64,000 nt of DNA from Sphingobacterium spiritivorum (lineage in GTDB: Bacteria > Bacteroidota > Bacteroidia > Sphingobacteriales > Sphingobacteriaceae). Under the pieces are notes generated by a model. That model was not told the DNA's origin, did not search any database, and worked only from the letters and a program-made list of their open reading frames with translations. The number at the start of each line of letters is the position of its first letter. Position 1 is the first letter of the stretch. Below, one piece after another: positions 18,441-28,457 of this stretch. The stretch is from NCBI RefSeq assembly GCF_016724845.1, contig NZ_CP068082.1:2852001-2916000 (forward strand), written 5' to 3'. Made by a program: the position numbers and the translations under genes.

Positions 18441-19817
18441 TTATTTCGCAATATTTGCTGAAGCATTTTCTATCGGCTTGATCCAGATTTTAAGATCATC
18501 GCACTTATGAAAATCGTCATTGATAGCGATAAATGTATTGGTTCTTCTGCTCTCGAACCATTCGCTTAACTTTCTTCTTGTTTTATCTTCCGAAGCCGCC
18601 TCTTTTATTTTTGAAAAATCCTGATCAAGGTTGGCCTTATGTGGAGGTATTCTTGTCTTCAGAAAACTGATGCGGTAACCGCTCTTCCCTGCTGGACCTT
18701 CTTCCTGAAAAAGAGTAGGTTGAGAGTATTCTCCTGCTTTTAAAGGGTCGATGGCCGTAAATACGCTTGCCTCCAGTTTATTAACCGGGATTAGCGTAGA
18801 TCTGTTCTGATCGGTCACCATACCACCGTTAAACTTGGTTTCCTTATTGTCTGAATATTGTGTAGCCGCATTATAAAAGTCTATTTTCTTATTGATCAGC
18901 TTTTGGTACAAGCTGTCCATTTTTACTTTTGTGCGCTCCAGACTTGCATTAGTCGGTTTGATAGAAACCAGAATATGTCTTGCACGAACCTCTTCCCCTC
19001 TTCTCTCCAGCACCTGCAGGAAATGAAAACCGTATTCTGTCTCGAATACCTGAGAAATCTCTCCCGGTTTAAGTTTAAAGGCAACAGCTGAAAATTCTTT
19101 TACGTAATTATCACGTGTCGAAAAACCAAGATCTCCACCTGCAACAGCAGATCCCTTATCCTCAGAATAAAGTCTTGCTATTGTTCCGAAATCCGAACCG
19201 TCCACAATTTGTTTGCGAAGATCTTCAGCCCGCTTGCGGGATGCTTCTTTTTCTTCTTTAGTGAGTACCGGGTACATCACGATTTCTCCGATTTCAACTT
19301 CCGTATCAAAATAAGGCAGACTGTCTTTGTTCAGACCTTCAAAATATCTTTTGACCTCCAAAGGAGTTACATCTATTTTCTGAACAATATTCTGCTGCAT
19401 TTTCTGGGCTTTCAATTGCTCTGCCACACTTGTGCGCATTTCTTCCTTATACTGTAACAGCGATCTGTTCAGAAAACTTTCCAACCTTTCTTTTCCTCCT
19501 GCCTGACGGGTCATCACATTGAGGCGGTTGTTGAGATTATCATCTACTTCAGATTCGGATACTTCAATCGAATCCAGTACTGCCTGTTGGGCAAGAAGCT
19601 TTTGCGTTAATAACTGCTGAAGAATATAGCATTTGAAATCTTCGTTAGGACTCATGCCCTGAGCTAAGTTTTGAGAATACTGCATATCAATATCTGATTG
19701 CAATATGATATTAGCTCCCACTGTAGCCACCACTCTGTCTACTATTTTGCCCTGTGCGAAAGTGAAATTTATACTTCCCAACACACAAAATAGTAACACA
19801 CATAACTGTTTGATCAT
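18441..19817 (-). CDS. SurA-like periplasmic peptidyl-prolyl isomerase/chaperone
   Basis: The 458-aa protein has a signal peptide (about 1-21, ending FTFAQ) and a SurA N-terminal helical region (KIVDRVVATVGANIILQSDIDMQ). It then carries two parvulin-type rotamase domains. The first is around SDFGTIARLYSEDKGSAVAGGDLGF with FETEYGFHFLQVLE. The second starts at EVRARHILVSIKP with FYNAATQYSDNKETKFNGGMV. Members escort outer-membrane proteins through the periplasm. It is convergent with the NTF2-like gene, and its promoter must lie in the AT-rich 240 bp shared with the lactonase gene. Confidence 0.9.
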   Translation of the reverse strand: MIKQLCVLLFCVLGSINFTFAQGKIVDRVVATVGANIILQSDIDMQYSQNLAQGMSPNEDFKCYILQQLLTQKLLAQQAVLDSIEVSESEVDDNLNNRLNVMTRQAGGKERLESFLNRSLLQYKEEMRTSVAEQLKAQKMQQNIVQKIDVTPLEVKRYFEGLNKDSLPYFDTEVEIGEIVMYPVLTKEEKEASRKRAEDLRKQIVDGSDFGTIARLYSEDKGSAVAGGDLGFSTRDNYVKEFSAVAFKLKPGEISQVFETEYGFHFLQVLERRGEEVRARHILVSIKPTNASLERTKVKMDSLYQKLINKKIDFYNAATQYSDNKETKFNGGMVTDQNRSTLIPVNKLEASVFTAIDPLKAGEYSQPTLFQEEGPAGKSGYRISFLKTRIPPHKANLDQDFSKIKEAASEDKTRRKLSEWFESRRTNTFIAINDDFHKCDDLKIWIKPIENASANIAK

Positions 19818-20057
19818 TCTTAGTGAAATTGAATTACGTTGTGAATATGATATTTGACTATCAAAATCTTATACTCATCTAAACTAACGCAAAAATATCA
19901 GATTAAATTAACTTTTTGATGTTTTGGACAAAAATAATTGCCATATAACATCGAGGAAAGTTATCTTTATCCAACGTTAGTTTTTACAAAAGGCTAAATT
20001 ACATATTTGGTTAGGATGAGTCATTGACATTTAACCAATTTTAACAAATCATAACTT

Positions 20058-21176
20058 ATGAATACTTTAAGAACCTGTCTGATACCAATGATCTTTTTGT
20101 GTACGCTATTAATGCCTTCTGTGGGAATCGCCCAGACAAATGTTCCGCTTTTTGTAGGGACATATACGCAGCCCGGAAAAAGTAAAGGAATATACATATA
20201 CGATTTTAATCAAAAGAGCAGGCAAGCTAACCTGCTGAACACAACCTCTTGTAACAATCCGTCGTTTTTAGCTAAAAGTAAAGATGGAAAGACACTTTAT
20301 GCGGTGAGTGAAAAGAATGACGGTACAGAAAACCTTGCAGCTTATCATTTTGATGGAAAACAATTAACGTTTTTAAATGAAGTAAATGTCGGGGGAGCGG
20401 ATCCTTGCCATGTTTCCCTGAGCAATACGGACCCTATCGCTGTCGTTTCGAATTATTCCGGTGGCTCTTTTGCAGTTTTCAGCCTGAATACCGATGGTAG
20501 TATTGCTGCCAGAGATACTCTTGTGCAGCACAGTGGCAAAGGTATAGATGCTTCCCGTCAGGACAAACCACATGTACATTCTGCATTTTTCGCACCGGAT
20601 TTTAAGACAATCTTTGTCCAGGATTTAGGCACGGATAAGATTAGTATTTATCCGGTAAAACAAACAAATGGCATCTATGGAGTAGGCACCCCATCCATCA
20701 TCCATACTCCGGCAGGAGGAGGACCACGTCATATCGCTATTGCTAAAGATGGAAAGTCTTTTTATCTGGTCACGGAGATGACTGCAAAAGTTGTTGCATA
20801 TGCAAAGAAGAAAGGTAAATGGGAACTTATACAAGAAATAGATATCAATAGAGCCGGATTTAGCGGAGGAAACGGTGCAGCGGAAATAAAACTGTCTCCT
20901 GACGGAAAATTTGTGTATGCTTCCAATAGAGGAGATGCAAATATAATCACTGCTTTCAAAGTTTTAAAAGATAGAAAGCTAATAGTTGTTGATACATATA
21001 ATGTGGGAGGCAGGGGACCGCGTAATTTTAATTTTTCACCTGACGGCCAGTCAATTCTAGTCGGAAACCAGTATACAGATAATATAACGCTATTTAAACG
21101 TGATATTGCCACAGGTTCGTTACAAAAATTAGAGTCCGATATAAATATTTTTTCTCCCGTCTGTATTGTTTTTTGA
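20058..21176 (+). CDS. Secreted lactonase-family seven-bladed beta-propeller protein
   Basis: The 372-aa protein has an N-terminal signal (about 1-26, ending GIAQT) and resembles the PF10282 lactonase family, which includes the 6-phosphogluconolactonase YbhE/Pgl. Visible blades carry the family strings FVGTYTQPGKSKGIYIYDF, PSFLAKSKDGKTLYAVSE, DPCHVSLS, GGGPRHIAIAKDGKSFY, AAEIKLSPDGKFVYASNRG and GPRNFNFSPDGQSILVGNQ. The signal peptide argues against a role in the cytoplasmic pentose phosphate pathway; the substrate is unknown. It is transcribed alone, divergent from the SurA-like gene. Confidence 0.88.
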   Translation: MNTLRTCLIPMIFLCTLLMPSVGIAQTNVPLFVGTYTQPGKSKGIYIYDFNQKSRQANLLNTTSCNNPSFLAKSKDGKTLYAVSEKNDGTENLAAYHFDGKQLTFLNEVNVGGADPCHVSLSNTDPIAVVSNYSGGSFAVFSLNTDGSIAARDTLVQHSGKGIDASRQDKPHVHSAFFAPDFKTIFVQDLGTDKISIYPVKQTNGIYGVGTPSIIHTPAGGGPRHIAIAKDGKSFYLVTEMTAKVVAYAKKKGKWELIQEIDINRAGFSGGNGAAEIKLSPDGKFVYASNRGDANIITAFKVLKDRKLIVVDTYNVGGRGPRNFNFSPDGQSILVGNQYTDNITLFKRDIATGSLQKLESDINIFSPVCIVF

Positions 21177-21237
21177 TTGATATTTGCTAGCTTGCTTTAA
21201 CAATTGTTAACAACCTGAATATTTTTGAAGAGGGATT

Positions 21238-21771
21238 ATGAAAAGAGAGCCTAACGAATATATATTCAAAAAATATTATCCCCGCCTTTGTCATTTTGCG
21301 TGGAAGCTGCTTGGAGTCAAATCTCAGGCCGAAGATGTGGTACAGGATGCCTTCTGCACTTACTTTGATCAGCAGGAAAATGTGTCCGGTGAAGAGAATG
21401 CTGTAAAAAACTTTTTATACACAGCTGTACGCTTTTCCTGTTACAATATTCACCGGAGAGAAAAAATTCAGGAACGTTACTGGATGCTCAATCCGATAAA
21501 AGAAGAAGAAGAAAGTCAGGTGGAGCATTCCCTTATTTTTTCGGAAGTAATTGCAGATGTATATCGTGTTGTTGCCGAGATGCCAAAATCTTGTCAGCAT
21601 GTTTTCCGTATGGGCTACCTGGAAGGCCTTTCCAATCTGGAAATAGCCGAAAAACTTGATATTAGTATCAATACTGTAAAAACTCAAAAACAAAGAGGAA
21701 TGAAAACACTATTAGCCAAACTGGATCCTGAGCTTTTGGCGGTTTTTGTTATTTTGTTCAGTATTAAATAA
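21238..21771 (+). CDS. ECF RNA polymerase sigma factor (Bacteroidota FecI-like)
   Basis: The 177-aa sigma-70 family protein has region 2 in residues ~10-75 (FKKYYPRLCHFAWKLLGVKSQAEDVVQDAFCTYF) and region 4 in ~120-170, with the helix-turn-helix LSNLEIAEKLDISINTVKTQKQRGMK. The next gene is a FecR anti-sigma, followed by a SusC carrying the STN signalling domain. This is the standard order for cell-surface signalling, in which the loaded transporter releases the sigma factor to activate its own locus. Confidence 0.93.
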   Translation: MKREPNEYIFKKYYPRLCHFAWKLLGVKSQAEDVVQDAFCTYFDQQENVSGEENAVKNFLYTAVRFSCYNIHRREKIQERYWMLNPIKEEEESQVEHSLIFSEVIADVYRVVAEMPKSCQHVFRMGYLEGLSNLEIAEKLDISINTVKTQKQRGMKTLLAKLDPELLAVFVILFSIK

Positions 21772-21919
21772 TCCTTTATTTAATTGATTAAGTCCTGTTT
21801 CTCCTGATTATATTCCGGAAATAGTATTCTTGTTTACATACACCTAACAAAAAATTAAAATTATTTTAACTTCTTGTCACCCTTTTATGACCTGAATGTT
21901 TCTATATATATACAATGTT

Positions 21920-23104
21920 ATGAAAAGAAACCATTTTTACACCAGCCAATTAGTCAAAAAGTACCTCAGAAACCAGCTTTCTGAGCAGGAAGCTATTGAT
22001 TTCAGAGACTGGCTGGCTTCCGATCATAAGAATAAAGATCTCGTGGAGAACTTTAAAAATGCCAATGCAATAGAAGAAGATCTTAATTTTATGCATGATG
22101 TTGATGTAGACGCCGCGTGGGATAAAGTAAATGTTAAACAGGGAAAAAAGCGTAAACCAAACTATTACAAGTATACCGCTGTAGCGGCACTTGTGGCTAT
22201 GTGTTTCTCTTTGACATGGATCTGGTTAAATCAACAGTCTGATACAGTCGCGCATAAATCAATTGTTGCTGATACTTCAGGAAAATATAAAAATGATGTT
22301 CTTCCCGGCACGAGCGGAGCACATCTTATTCTGGCAGACGGAAGTCATGTGGATGTGTCGGATACAAAGACAATTTCTAAAGACGCAAAAGTAGAGGGAA
22401 GTAAAGACGGAATACGGTATGTAGATCAGGGAGCGACAAAAGCCCTTGTTTATAATACCCTTGTTGTACCCAAAGCCAGTTTTTTTAAAATCGAACTTTC
22501 GGATGGTACTAAGGTTTGGGTCAATGCTGTTTCGAAGTTGAAATTTCCGGTACAGTTTTCCGGTAATGAGCGGAGAGTATACTTGGAAGGAGAGGCCTAT
22601 TTTGAAGTTGCCAAAGATGCATCAAGACCTTTTGTTGTAGAGGCCGGTGGAAATTCGATAAAAGTACTGGGTACACATTTTAATGTGAATTCTTACTCCA
22701 AAGCCGTCAAAACAACTCTGGTAGAAGGAAAAGTAGAGGTTTCTAATGGTGAGATGAGTGCTTTATTATTGCCGGGAGAATCCGCATTATCAACAGATCA
22801 ATCTGTTAAAAAGTCGAGATCTGATTTTAGAAAAGAGCTTGCCTGGAAAAACAATGAGTTCTATTTTAAAGGAGATAATATAGCATCAATAGCAGCCGAA
22901 TTATCCCGGTGGTATGATTTGGATGTTTCGTTTATCGGTCAGATAGAATTTGATAAAGGATATTCAGGAAGTATAGAAAGAAATGTTAACCTGAGTCAGG
23001 TCTTAGAAATGCTTCGTTACGTCAGTCATCTTGACTTTGACGTCGATGGAAAGAAACTTACAATTATTAACAAACATATAAACAGAAAAACTATGGAAAA
23101 ATGA
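21920..23104 (+). CDS. FecR-family anti-sigma factor
   Basis: This inner-membrane protein probably holds the upstream sigma factor inactive. The ATG at 21920 (MKRNHFYTSQLVKKYLRN) is preferred over the in-frame ATG at 21896, because family members start directly with this cytoplasmic helix. One membrane helix lies near residues 86-104 (AVAALVAMCFSLTWIWL). The periplasmic FecR domain spans about 165-275 (FFKIELSDGTKVWVNAVSKLKFPVQF, EGEAYFEVAKD, ILGTHFNV-type string). A C-terminal DUF4974-like STN-fold domain ends the protein (YFKGDNIASIAAELSRWYDLDV). The product is 394 aa. Confidence 0.93.
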   Translation: MKRNHFYTSQLVKKYLRNQLSEQEAIDFRDWLASDHKNKDLVENFKNANAIEEDLNFMHDVDVDAAWDKVNVKQGKKRKPNYYKYTAVAALVAMCFSLTWIWLNQQSDTVAHKSIVADTSGKYKNDVLPGTSGAHLILADGSHVDVSDTKTISKDAKVEGSKDGIRYVDQGATKALVYNTLVVPKASFFKIELSDGTKVWVNAVSKLKFPVQFSGNERRVYLEGEAYFEVAKDASRPFVVEAGGNSIKVLGTHFNVNSYSKAVKTTLVEGKVEVSNGEMSALLLPGESALSTDQSVKKSRSDFRKELAWKNNEFYFKGDNIASIAAELSRWYDLDVSFIGQIEFDKGYSGSIERNVNLSQVLEMLRYVSHLDFDVDGKKLTIINKHINRKTMEK

Positions 23105-23213
23105 TACGCTCTAGATTACAAAAAAACAGGGATGTTGCAGCACCCCTGTCCATGAATTAATTAGGAACTGAAATTTAAGTGAACTAACCCAAATTACCCA
23201 ATTACTCAAATGT

Positions 23214-26200
23214 ATGAAAAACTTATTATTTCGCAAACAGCTTGATTCGCGTCAGGAAAAAGCTCGTTTGCGCCAATTATTACTAACCATGAAAATTACG
23301 GTTATACTATCATTGGTTTTTATGACTTGTGTACATGCTGATAGTGTGGCTCAGAAAGTATCCCTGTCATTGAAAAACGCAAAATTGGAGGAAGTATTTT
23401 CATCCATCTCTAAACAAACCAAATACAGGTTTTTGTATGAAGATGAGGTGATTAGAAATGCTAAACCTGTAAATGTAGAATTGAAAGGTGCTTCTGTAGA
23501 GAGTGCACTTTCTAACGTTTTGAATAGTACAGACTATTCCTTTAAAATAATTGCAGGAACAATTACTGTAAATAAAATTACATCAGTAGCAAGTCGTAAT
23601 CTTGATATTCAAAGACCTGTTACCGGAACCATCAAAGATGAGAACGGCAGACCACTTGCAGGAGCAACAGTTTCTGTAAAAGGGTCTTCGACTTCGACAA
23701 GTACTAATGATCAGGGATATTTTTCTATCAATGCCGCATCTAATGCAACTTTAGTTGTACGATTTGTCGGATTCAATCCAAGAGAAATCAGTGTGTCAGG
23801 ACGCTCTTCTATTGAAATACAATTATCTAATGAAGATAAAGCTTTAGAAGAAGTCGTTATTACCGGTCTTGGAGCAAAGATTGATAAACGTACCTTTACC
23901 GGAGCAACTGCTAAAGTAAATATGAAAGATATTGAATTAGGAGGTTTGCCTGATCCATCCAGAGCGCTGGAAGGAAGAGTTGCCGGTGTGAGTGTGCAAA
24001 ATACTACAGGAACATTTGGTACAGCTCCTAAAATCCGTGTCCGCGGTGCGACTTCTATTTATGGAAGCTCTAAACCGTTATGGGTTGTAGATGGTATTAT
24101 CATTGAGGATGTAGCCGATGTTTCATCTGATGATCTTTCCTCCGGAGATGCATTAACGTTAATCAGTTCTGCTGTAGCAGGCCTTAATGCAAACGATATT
24201 GAATCGTTTACAGTGTTGAAAGATGGTTCTGCAACATCTATTTATGGTGCCCGTGCAATGGGTGGGGTTATCGTTGTAACGACTAAAAGAGGAACTGCTG
24301 GTAGAAATTCAGCAAGTTATGTAGGCGAATTTACTTCTCGTGATATCCCTTCTTATAATAATTTTGATATCATGAACTCGCAGGAGCAAATGTCATTTTA
24401 TCAGATGTTAGAGCAGCGTGGCTGGTTAAATATGGCTAATGTGGCAAGTAGGTCTGTGTCAGGTGTTTATGGTAAAATGTATGAGTTGATTAAGTCTGGT
24501 CAACTGGAAAATACAACAGAAAGTAAAAATGCTTACTTGAGAGAGGCAGAGTACAGAAATACAGACTGGTTTAAGCAACTGTTTAGCCGTACTGTTATGC
24601 AAAACCATTCTGTCAGTTTAACATCCGGAACAGAAAAAGCGCAATACTATACCTCATTAAGTGGAGTATTTGATAACGGCTGGACTAAGAAAAGTGATGT
24701 AAAACGTTACACAGCATTATTCAATGCTACTTATAATCTTTACGATAACTTAAAATTAGATTTGAGATCTAACGGATCATATCGTGATCAACGTGCTCCG
24801 GGTACTTTGGGACAATCTGTCAACTTGGTAACTATGGATGTAAGACGTGATTTTGATATTAATCCATACTCATATGCATTAAATTCATCTCGTACTTTAG
24901 ATCCAAATGAATTTTACGCTCGAAATTATGCTCCGTTTAATATTCTTCATGAATTGGAGAACAACTACATGGACATTAATGCCGCAGATGTTAAGTTTCA
25001 GGGTGAATTAAAATGGAAAGTAATCAAGCCTTTGGAATTGGGATTATTAGCTGCAACGAGATATCAGCAAACCTCTCAACAACACTATATTAAGGATCAG
25101 TCAAATCAGGCTTTAGCTTACAGATGGATGCCAACAACGTTTATTCGTGATGCGAATCCATTCCTGTACACGAATCCGGATAATCCTTATGCAGTGCCTG
25201 AAACAGTATTACCAAATGGTGGTATCTACAACCGTACAGACTACAAAATGTGGACAAAAGATTTTCGTTTCACAGCAGCATATGATCAGACATTCAATGA
25301 TATTCATAAATTGTATGTTTTTGCGGGAGCGGAATCTAACTCTGTAGACAGAAATAACAACTGGTTCAGAGGCTGGGGTATGCAATATGATTTAGGTGAG
25401 ATTCCGTTTGTTGATTACAAAGTATTCAAAAAAGGAGCGGAAGAAAATTCGCAGTATTACACGATAAGTAATACCCGAAGCAGACAAGTTGCATTTTACG
25501 GAACGGCAAACTATACGTTTGATAATCGTTATACCATCAATGGAACATTACGTTATGAAGGTACAAATCGCTTAGGAAGAACAACTTCTGCCCGCTGGAT
25601 GCCGACATGGAACGTGTCTGGTATGTGGAATGTAACGGAAGAGAGTTTCTTTAAGGCATTAGAGTCACCAATATCAAATCTATCTCTTAAAGCATCTTAT
25701 AGCTTAACAGCAGATAGGGGCCCAGCTTTTGTAACAAATTCTAAAGTAATTATCCGAAGCTTTAATCCATGGAGACCAAACGTTTCAGATAAAGAGACAG
25801 GATTAAACATTTCTACTCTTGAAAACTCAGAATTAACGTATGAAAAGAAACATGAGTTTAACTTCGGAACGTCTATAGGCTTATTCCAAAATCGTATAGC
25901 TTTAGACTTTGACTACTACAAGAGAAAGAACTTTGATCTAATTGGTATTGTTAATACACAAGGATTAGGAGGGGAAATTTCGAAATATGGTAACGTCGCA
26001 GACATGGAATCTCACGGGGTAGAGTTCAGTTTATCTGCAACAATTCTAAAAAATGATAACTTTTCATGGAGTTCCAGCTTCATATATAGCAAAGCGAAAA
26101 ATAAAGTAACATCATTAGAGAACAATAGTCGTGTTGGTGATCTGATCGTTGGAAATGGATTTGCGCTTGAAGGATATCCTGTTCGTTCATTATTCTCGAT

Positions 26201-26846
26201 TCCATTTTCACATTTGACAAGCAGCGGTTTACCTGTTTTCAATTATATTAACGGTACGCAAACTACTACAGGTATCAATTTTCAAAGCAGAGAAAACTTC
26301 GATTATCTGAAATATGAAGGACCAACAGATCCTACAGACATGGGTAGTTTTGGTAATATTTTCACGTACAAAAACTTTAGGTTGAATGTCTTCCTTACGT
26401 ATTCATTTGGTAATGTTATACGTAGAGATCCGGCATATGCTACAGGTTATTCAGATCTTAATGCAATGCCACGTGAATTCTGGGATGCCTGGACCGTTCC
26501 AGGTGATGAAAACTTAACTAATATTCCTGTAATACTGGATAACCGTTTTATCCGTAACAACAGTCAATATAGTTATGCTTATAATGCGTACAACTACTCA
26601 ACAGAAACACTTGCTAAAGGAGATTTTATCCGTCTGAAAGATGTTTCATTAGCTTATGAATTACCTAAAGATTTAGTAAGATCTCTAAAGATGTCTAATC
26701 TGGGAGTACGATTGAATGTGATTAATCCATGGTTGATCTATGCAGATAAACGGTTAAATGGACAAGATCCGGAGTTTGTTAATTCCGGAGGTGTAGCTTT
26801 ACCGATTGCTAGACAATATACATTAACCTTAAAAATGGGATTTTAA
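23214..26846 (+). CDS. SusC/RagA TonB-dependent transporter with STN signalling domain
   Basis: This is the outer-membrane transporter and signal sensor of the sigma/FecR locus. The 1210-aa protein has a signal segment after a basic start (membrane-like stretch ~25-45, ending VAQK). The STN domain covers about 48-112 (LSLKNAKLEEVFSSISKQTKYRFLYEDEVI). A carboxypeptidase-regulatory-like domain follows at ~130-205 (VTGTIKDENGRPLAGATVSVKG). Then come the EEVVITG string, a plug (IRVRGATSIYGSSKPLWVVDG, LKDGSATSIYGARAMGGVIVVTTKRG) and a barrel. The STN domain is what contacts FecR. SusD follows after 4 bp. Confidence 0.95.
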   Translation: MKNLLFRKQLDSRQEKARLRQLLLTMKITVILSLVFMTCVHADSVAQKVSLSLKNAKLEEVFSSISKQTKYRFLYEDEVIRNAKPVNVELKGASVESALSNVLNSTDYSFKIIAGTITVNKITSVASRNLDIQRPVTGTIKDENGRPLAGATVSVKGSSTSTSTNDQGYFSINAASNATLVVRFVGFNPREISVSGRSSIEIQLSNEDKALEEVVITGLGAKIDKRTFTGATAKVNMKDIELGGLPDPSRALEGRVAGVSVQNTTGTFGTAPKIRVRGATSIYGSSKPLWVVDGIIIEDVADVSSDDLSSGDALTLISSAVAGLNANDIESFTVLKDGSATSIYGARAMGGVIVVTTKRGTAGRNSASYVGEFTSRDIPSYNNFDIMNSQEQMSFYQMLEQRGWLNMANVASRSVSGVYGKMYELIKSGQLENTTESKNAYLREAEYRNTDWFKQLFSRTVMQNHSVSLTSGTEKAQYYTSLSGVFDNGWTKKSDVKRYTALFNATYNLYDNLKLDLRSNGSYRDQRAPGTLGQSVNLVTMDVRRDFDINPYSYALNSSRTLDPNEFYARNYAPFNILHELENNYMDINAADVKFQGELKWKVIKPLELGLLAATRYQQTSQQHYIKDQSNQALAYRWMPTTFIRDANPFLYTNPDNPYAVPETVLPNGGIYNRTDYKMWTKDFRFTAAYDQTFNDIHKLYVFAGAESNSVDRNNNWFRGWGMQYDLGEIPFVDYKVFKKGAEENSQYYTISNTRSRQVAFYGTANYTFDNRYTINGTLRYEGTNRLGRTTSARWMPTWNVSGMWNVTEESFFKALESPISNLSLKASYSLTADRGPAFVTNSKVIIRSFNPWRPNVSDKETGLNISTLENSELTYEKKHEFNFGTSIGLFQNRIALDFDYYKRKNFDLIGIVNTQGLGGEISKYGNVADMESHGVEFSLSATILKNDNFSWSSSFIYSKAKNKVTSLENNSRVGDLIVGNGFALEGYPVRSLFSIPFSHLTSSGLPVFNYINGTQTTTGINFQSRENFDYLKYEGPTDPTDMGSFGNIFTYKNFRLNVFLTYSFGNVIRRDPAYATGYSDLNAMPREFWDAWTVPGDENLTNIPVILDNRFIRNNSQYSYAYNAYNYSTETLAKGDFIRLKDVSLAYELPKDLVRSLKMSNLGVRLNVINPWLIYADKRLNGQDPEFVNSGGVALPIARQYTLTLKMGF

Positions 26847-26850
26847 TACT

Positions 26851-28455
26851 ATGAAAAAGAAAATATTTTATCTATTGTTGTCTGCAGGACTATTGTCTGC
26901 AGGACTTTCTTCCTGTAAGAAGTTTTTGGATCCTTTGCCAGATAACAGAGCTGAACTAAATAATACAGAGAAGATTGCAAAACTATTGACTTCAGCTTAC
27001 CCCGAAACTTCGTATGCATTGGTAGCGGAGATGTCATCTGATAATGTGGATGATTTTGGACCAACCATGACAAATTATAGCCGGTTTGTAGAGCAGGTTT
27101 TCAGATGGGAAGATATTACCGAACCTAATAATGATGGTATCGATTTTATCTGGAGTGCAGGATATGGTGCTATTGCAAGTGCCAATGCAGCATTACAGGC
27201 AATTGATGAAGCTGGAAACCCAAGTAGTCTTTCTGCACAAAGGGGAGAAGCGTTGGTAGCCAGAGCGTACAATCACTGGATTTTGGTGAATATGTTTGCT
27301 CAAAATTATTCGCAAAAATATTCAGCTACTGATTTAGGTATTACCTACATGACGAAAGGTGAAACAACTTTAAATCCTAAATACCAGAGAAATACAGTAA
27401 AAGAGGTTTATGATTTTATTGTAAAAGATTTGGAAGAAGGATTACCATTGATTAGTGATAATGCATATCCTAACAGTAGTGTCGCTAAGTATCACTTTAA
27501 CCAAAGAGCGGCCTATACTTTTGCTGCACGTGTTGCTTTATTTATGGAGGATTGGGCAAAGGCTGCGGAATATGCATCCAGAGCTTTAAATAATAATCCG
27601 AGTGAAACTTTGAGAGATTATAATACAATTGCCAGTTTCAGTGCAAGTGCATTAAATATGGGACGAGAGTATAATGCAAGTTCTATTAAAGCTAATTTTC
27701 TTGTTGCTACAGCTTATTCGGCTATAGGTACAACTTTTGGATCAGGAGGATACACTACAAATAATAGAATTAATCATGGATGGCCAATAGCAAGAACGGA
27801 GACGCTTTTTACCAGAAATATCTATGGTACTACCGGAAGCTCTACAGCGTATAGAATGAGAGCTTTTGGATATGTAGCGGCTACTATCAATAAAGTATTT
27901 GTTCCTCGTGTTGTATATATGTTTGAATATACTGATCCAGTTGCCGGAACGGGTTTTGCAAGAGCAGTATTAAGTCCTATTACATCTGAAGAAGCATTGT
28001 TAACCAGAGCGGAGGCAAATATTCATCTTAAAAAATATTCAGATGCAATCTCGGATATGCAGATCTATATTAATAACAATACCCTGGTTAGTCCTTTGAC
28101 AATTTCGGAGGCATCTATTAACACCTGGGCGAATAGTTTTGCATATTTTACACCAACTGCTCCAACGCCTAAGAAAAAGTTAAATCCGGATTTTGTTGTT
28201 GAACCGGGTACTCAGGAAAATATGATACATGCAATACTGTCATTAAGACGATTCGAAAATCTACATACAGGTTTCAGATGGTTTGATGTAAAACGATATG
28301 GAATTGAGATCGCGAGACGTGAAGCCTCAGGAACAAATACCAGTGCATTGACTTTTAAACTATTAGATAACAACCTGGTGGTAAGGGACAATCGTCGTGC
28401 TATTCAATTACCTCAGGATGTAATTAGTGCAGGTTTAACCCCAAATCCTAGATAA
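26851..28455 (+). CDS. RagB/SusD-family nutrient-binding lipoprotein
   Basis: The 534-aa lipoprotein pairs with the SusC just upstream (4-bp gap). The signal ends at the lipobox Cys in LSSCKKFLDP (residue 22). The helical N-terminal half has RGEALVARAYNHWILVNMFAQNY. The C-terminal part has TSEEALLTRAEANIHLKKYSDAI and the FRWFDVKRYGIEIARRE signature, and it ends LTPNPR. A tandem duplication of 14-15 bases in the signal sequence (26878-26907) gives the repeat LLSAGLLSAGL. The metallohydrolase gene starts 2 bp downstream, so translation is probably coupled along the operon. Confidence 0.94.
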   Translation: MKKKIFYLLLSAGLLSAGLSSCKKFLDPLPDNRAELNNTEKIAKLLTSAYPETSYALVAEMSSDNVDDFGPTMTNYSRFVEQVFRWEDITEPNNDGIDFIWSAGYGAIASANAALQAIDEAGNPSSLSAQRGEALVARAYNHWILVNMFAQNYSQKYSATDLGITYMTKGETTLNPKYQRNTVKEVYDFIVKDLEEGLPLISDNAYPNSSVAKYHFNQRAAYTFAARVALFMEDWAKAAEYASRALNNNPSETLRDYNTIASFSASALNMGREYNASSIKANFLVATAYSAIGTTFGSGGYTTNNRINHGWPIARTETLFTRNIYGTTGSSTAYRMRAFGYVAATINKVFVPRVVYMFEYTDPVAGTGFARAVLSPITSEEALLTRAEANIHLKKYSDAISDMQIYINNNTLVSPLTISEASINTWANSFAYFTPTAPTPKKKLNPDFVVEPGTQENMIHAILSLRRFENLHTGFRWFDVKRYGIEIARREASGTNTSALTFKLLDNNLVVRDNRRAIQLPQDVISAGLTPNPR

Positions 28456-28457
28456 TT

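Noticed and set aside
21220..21227. TATTTTTG as promoter of the sigma-factor gene
   Set aside because: It lies only 10 bp before the ATG, leaving almost no leader, and has no well-spaced -33 element.
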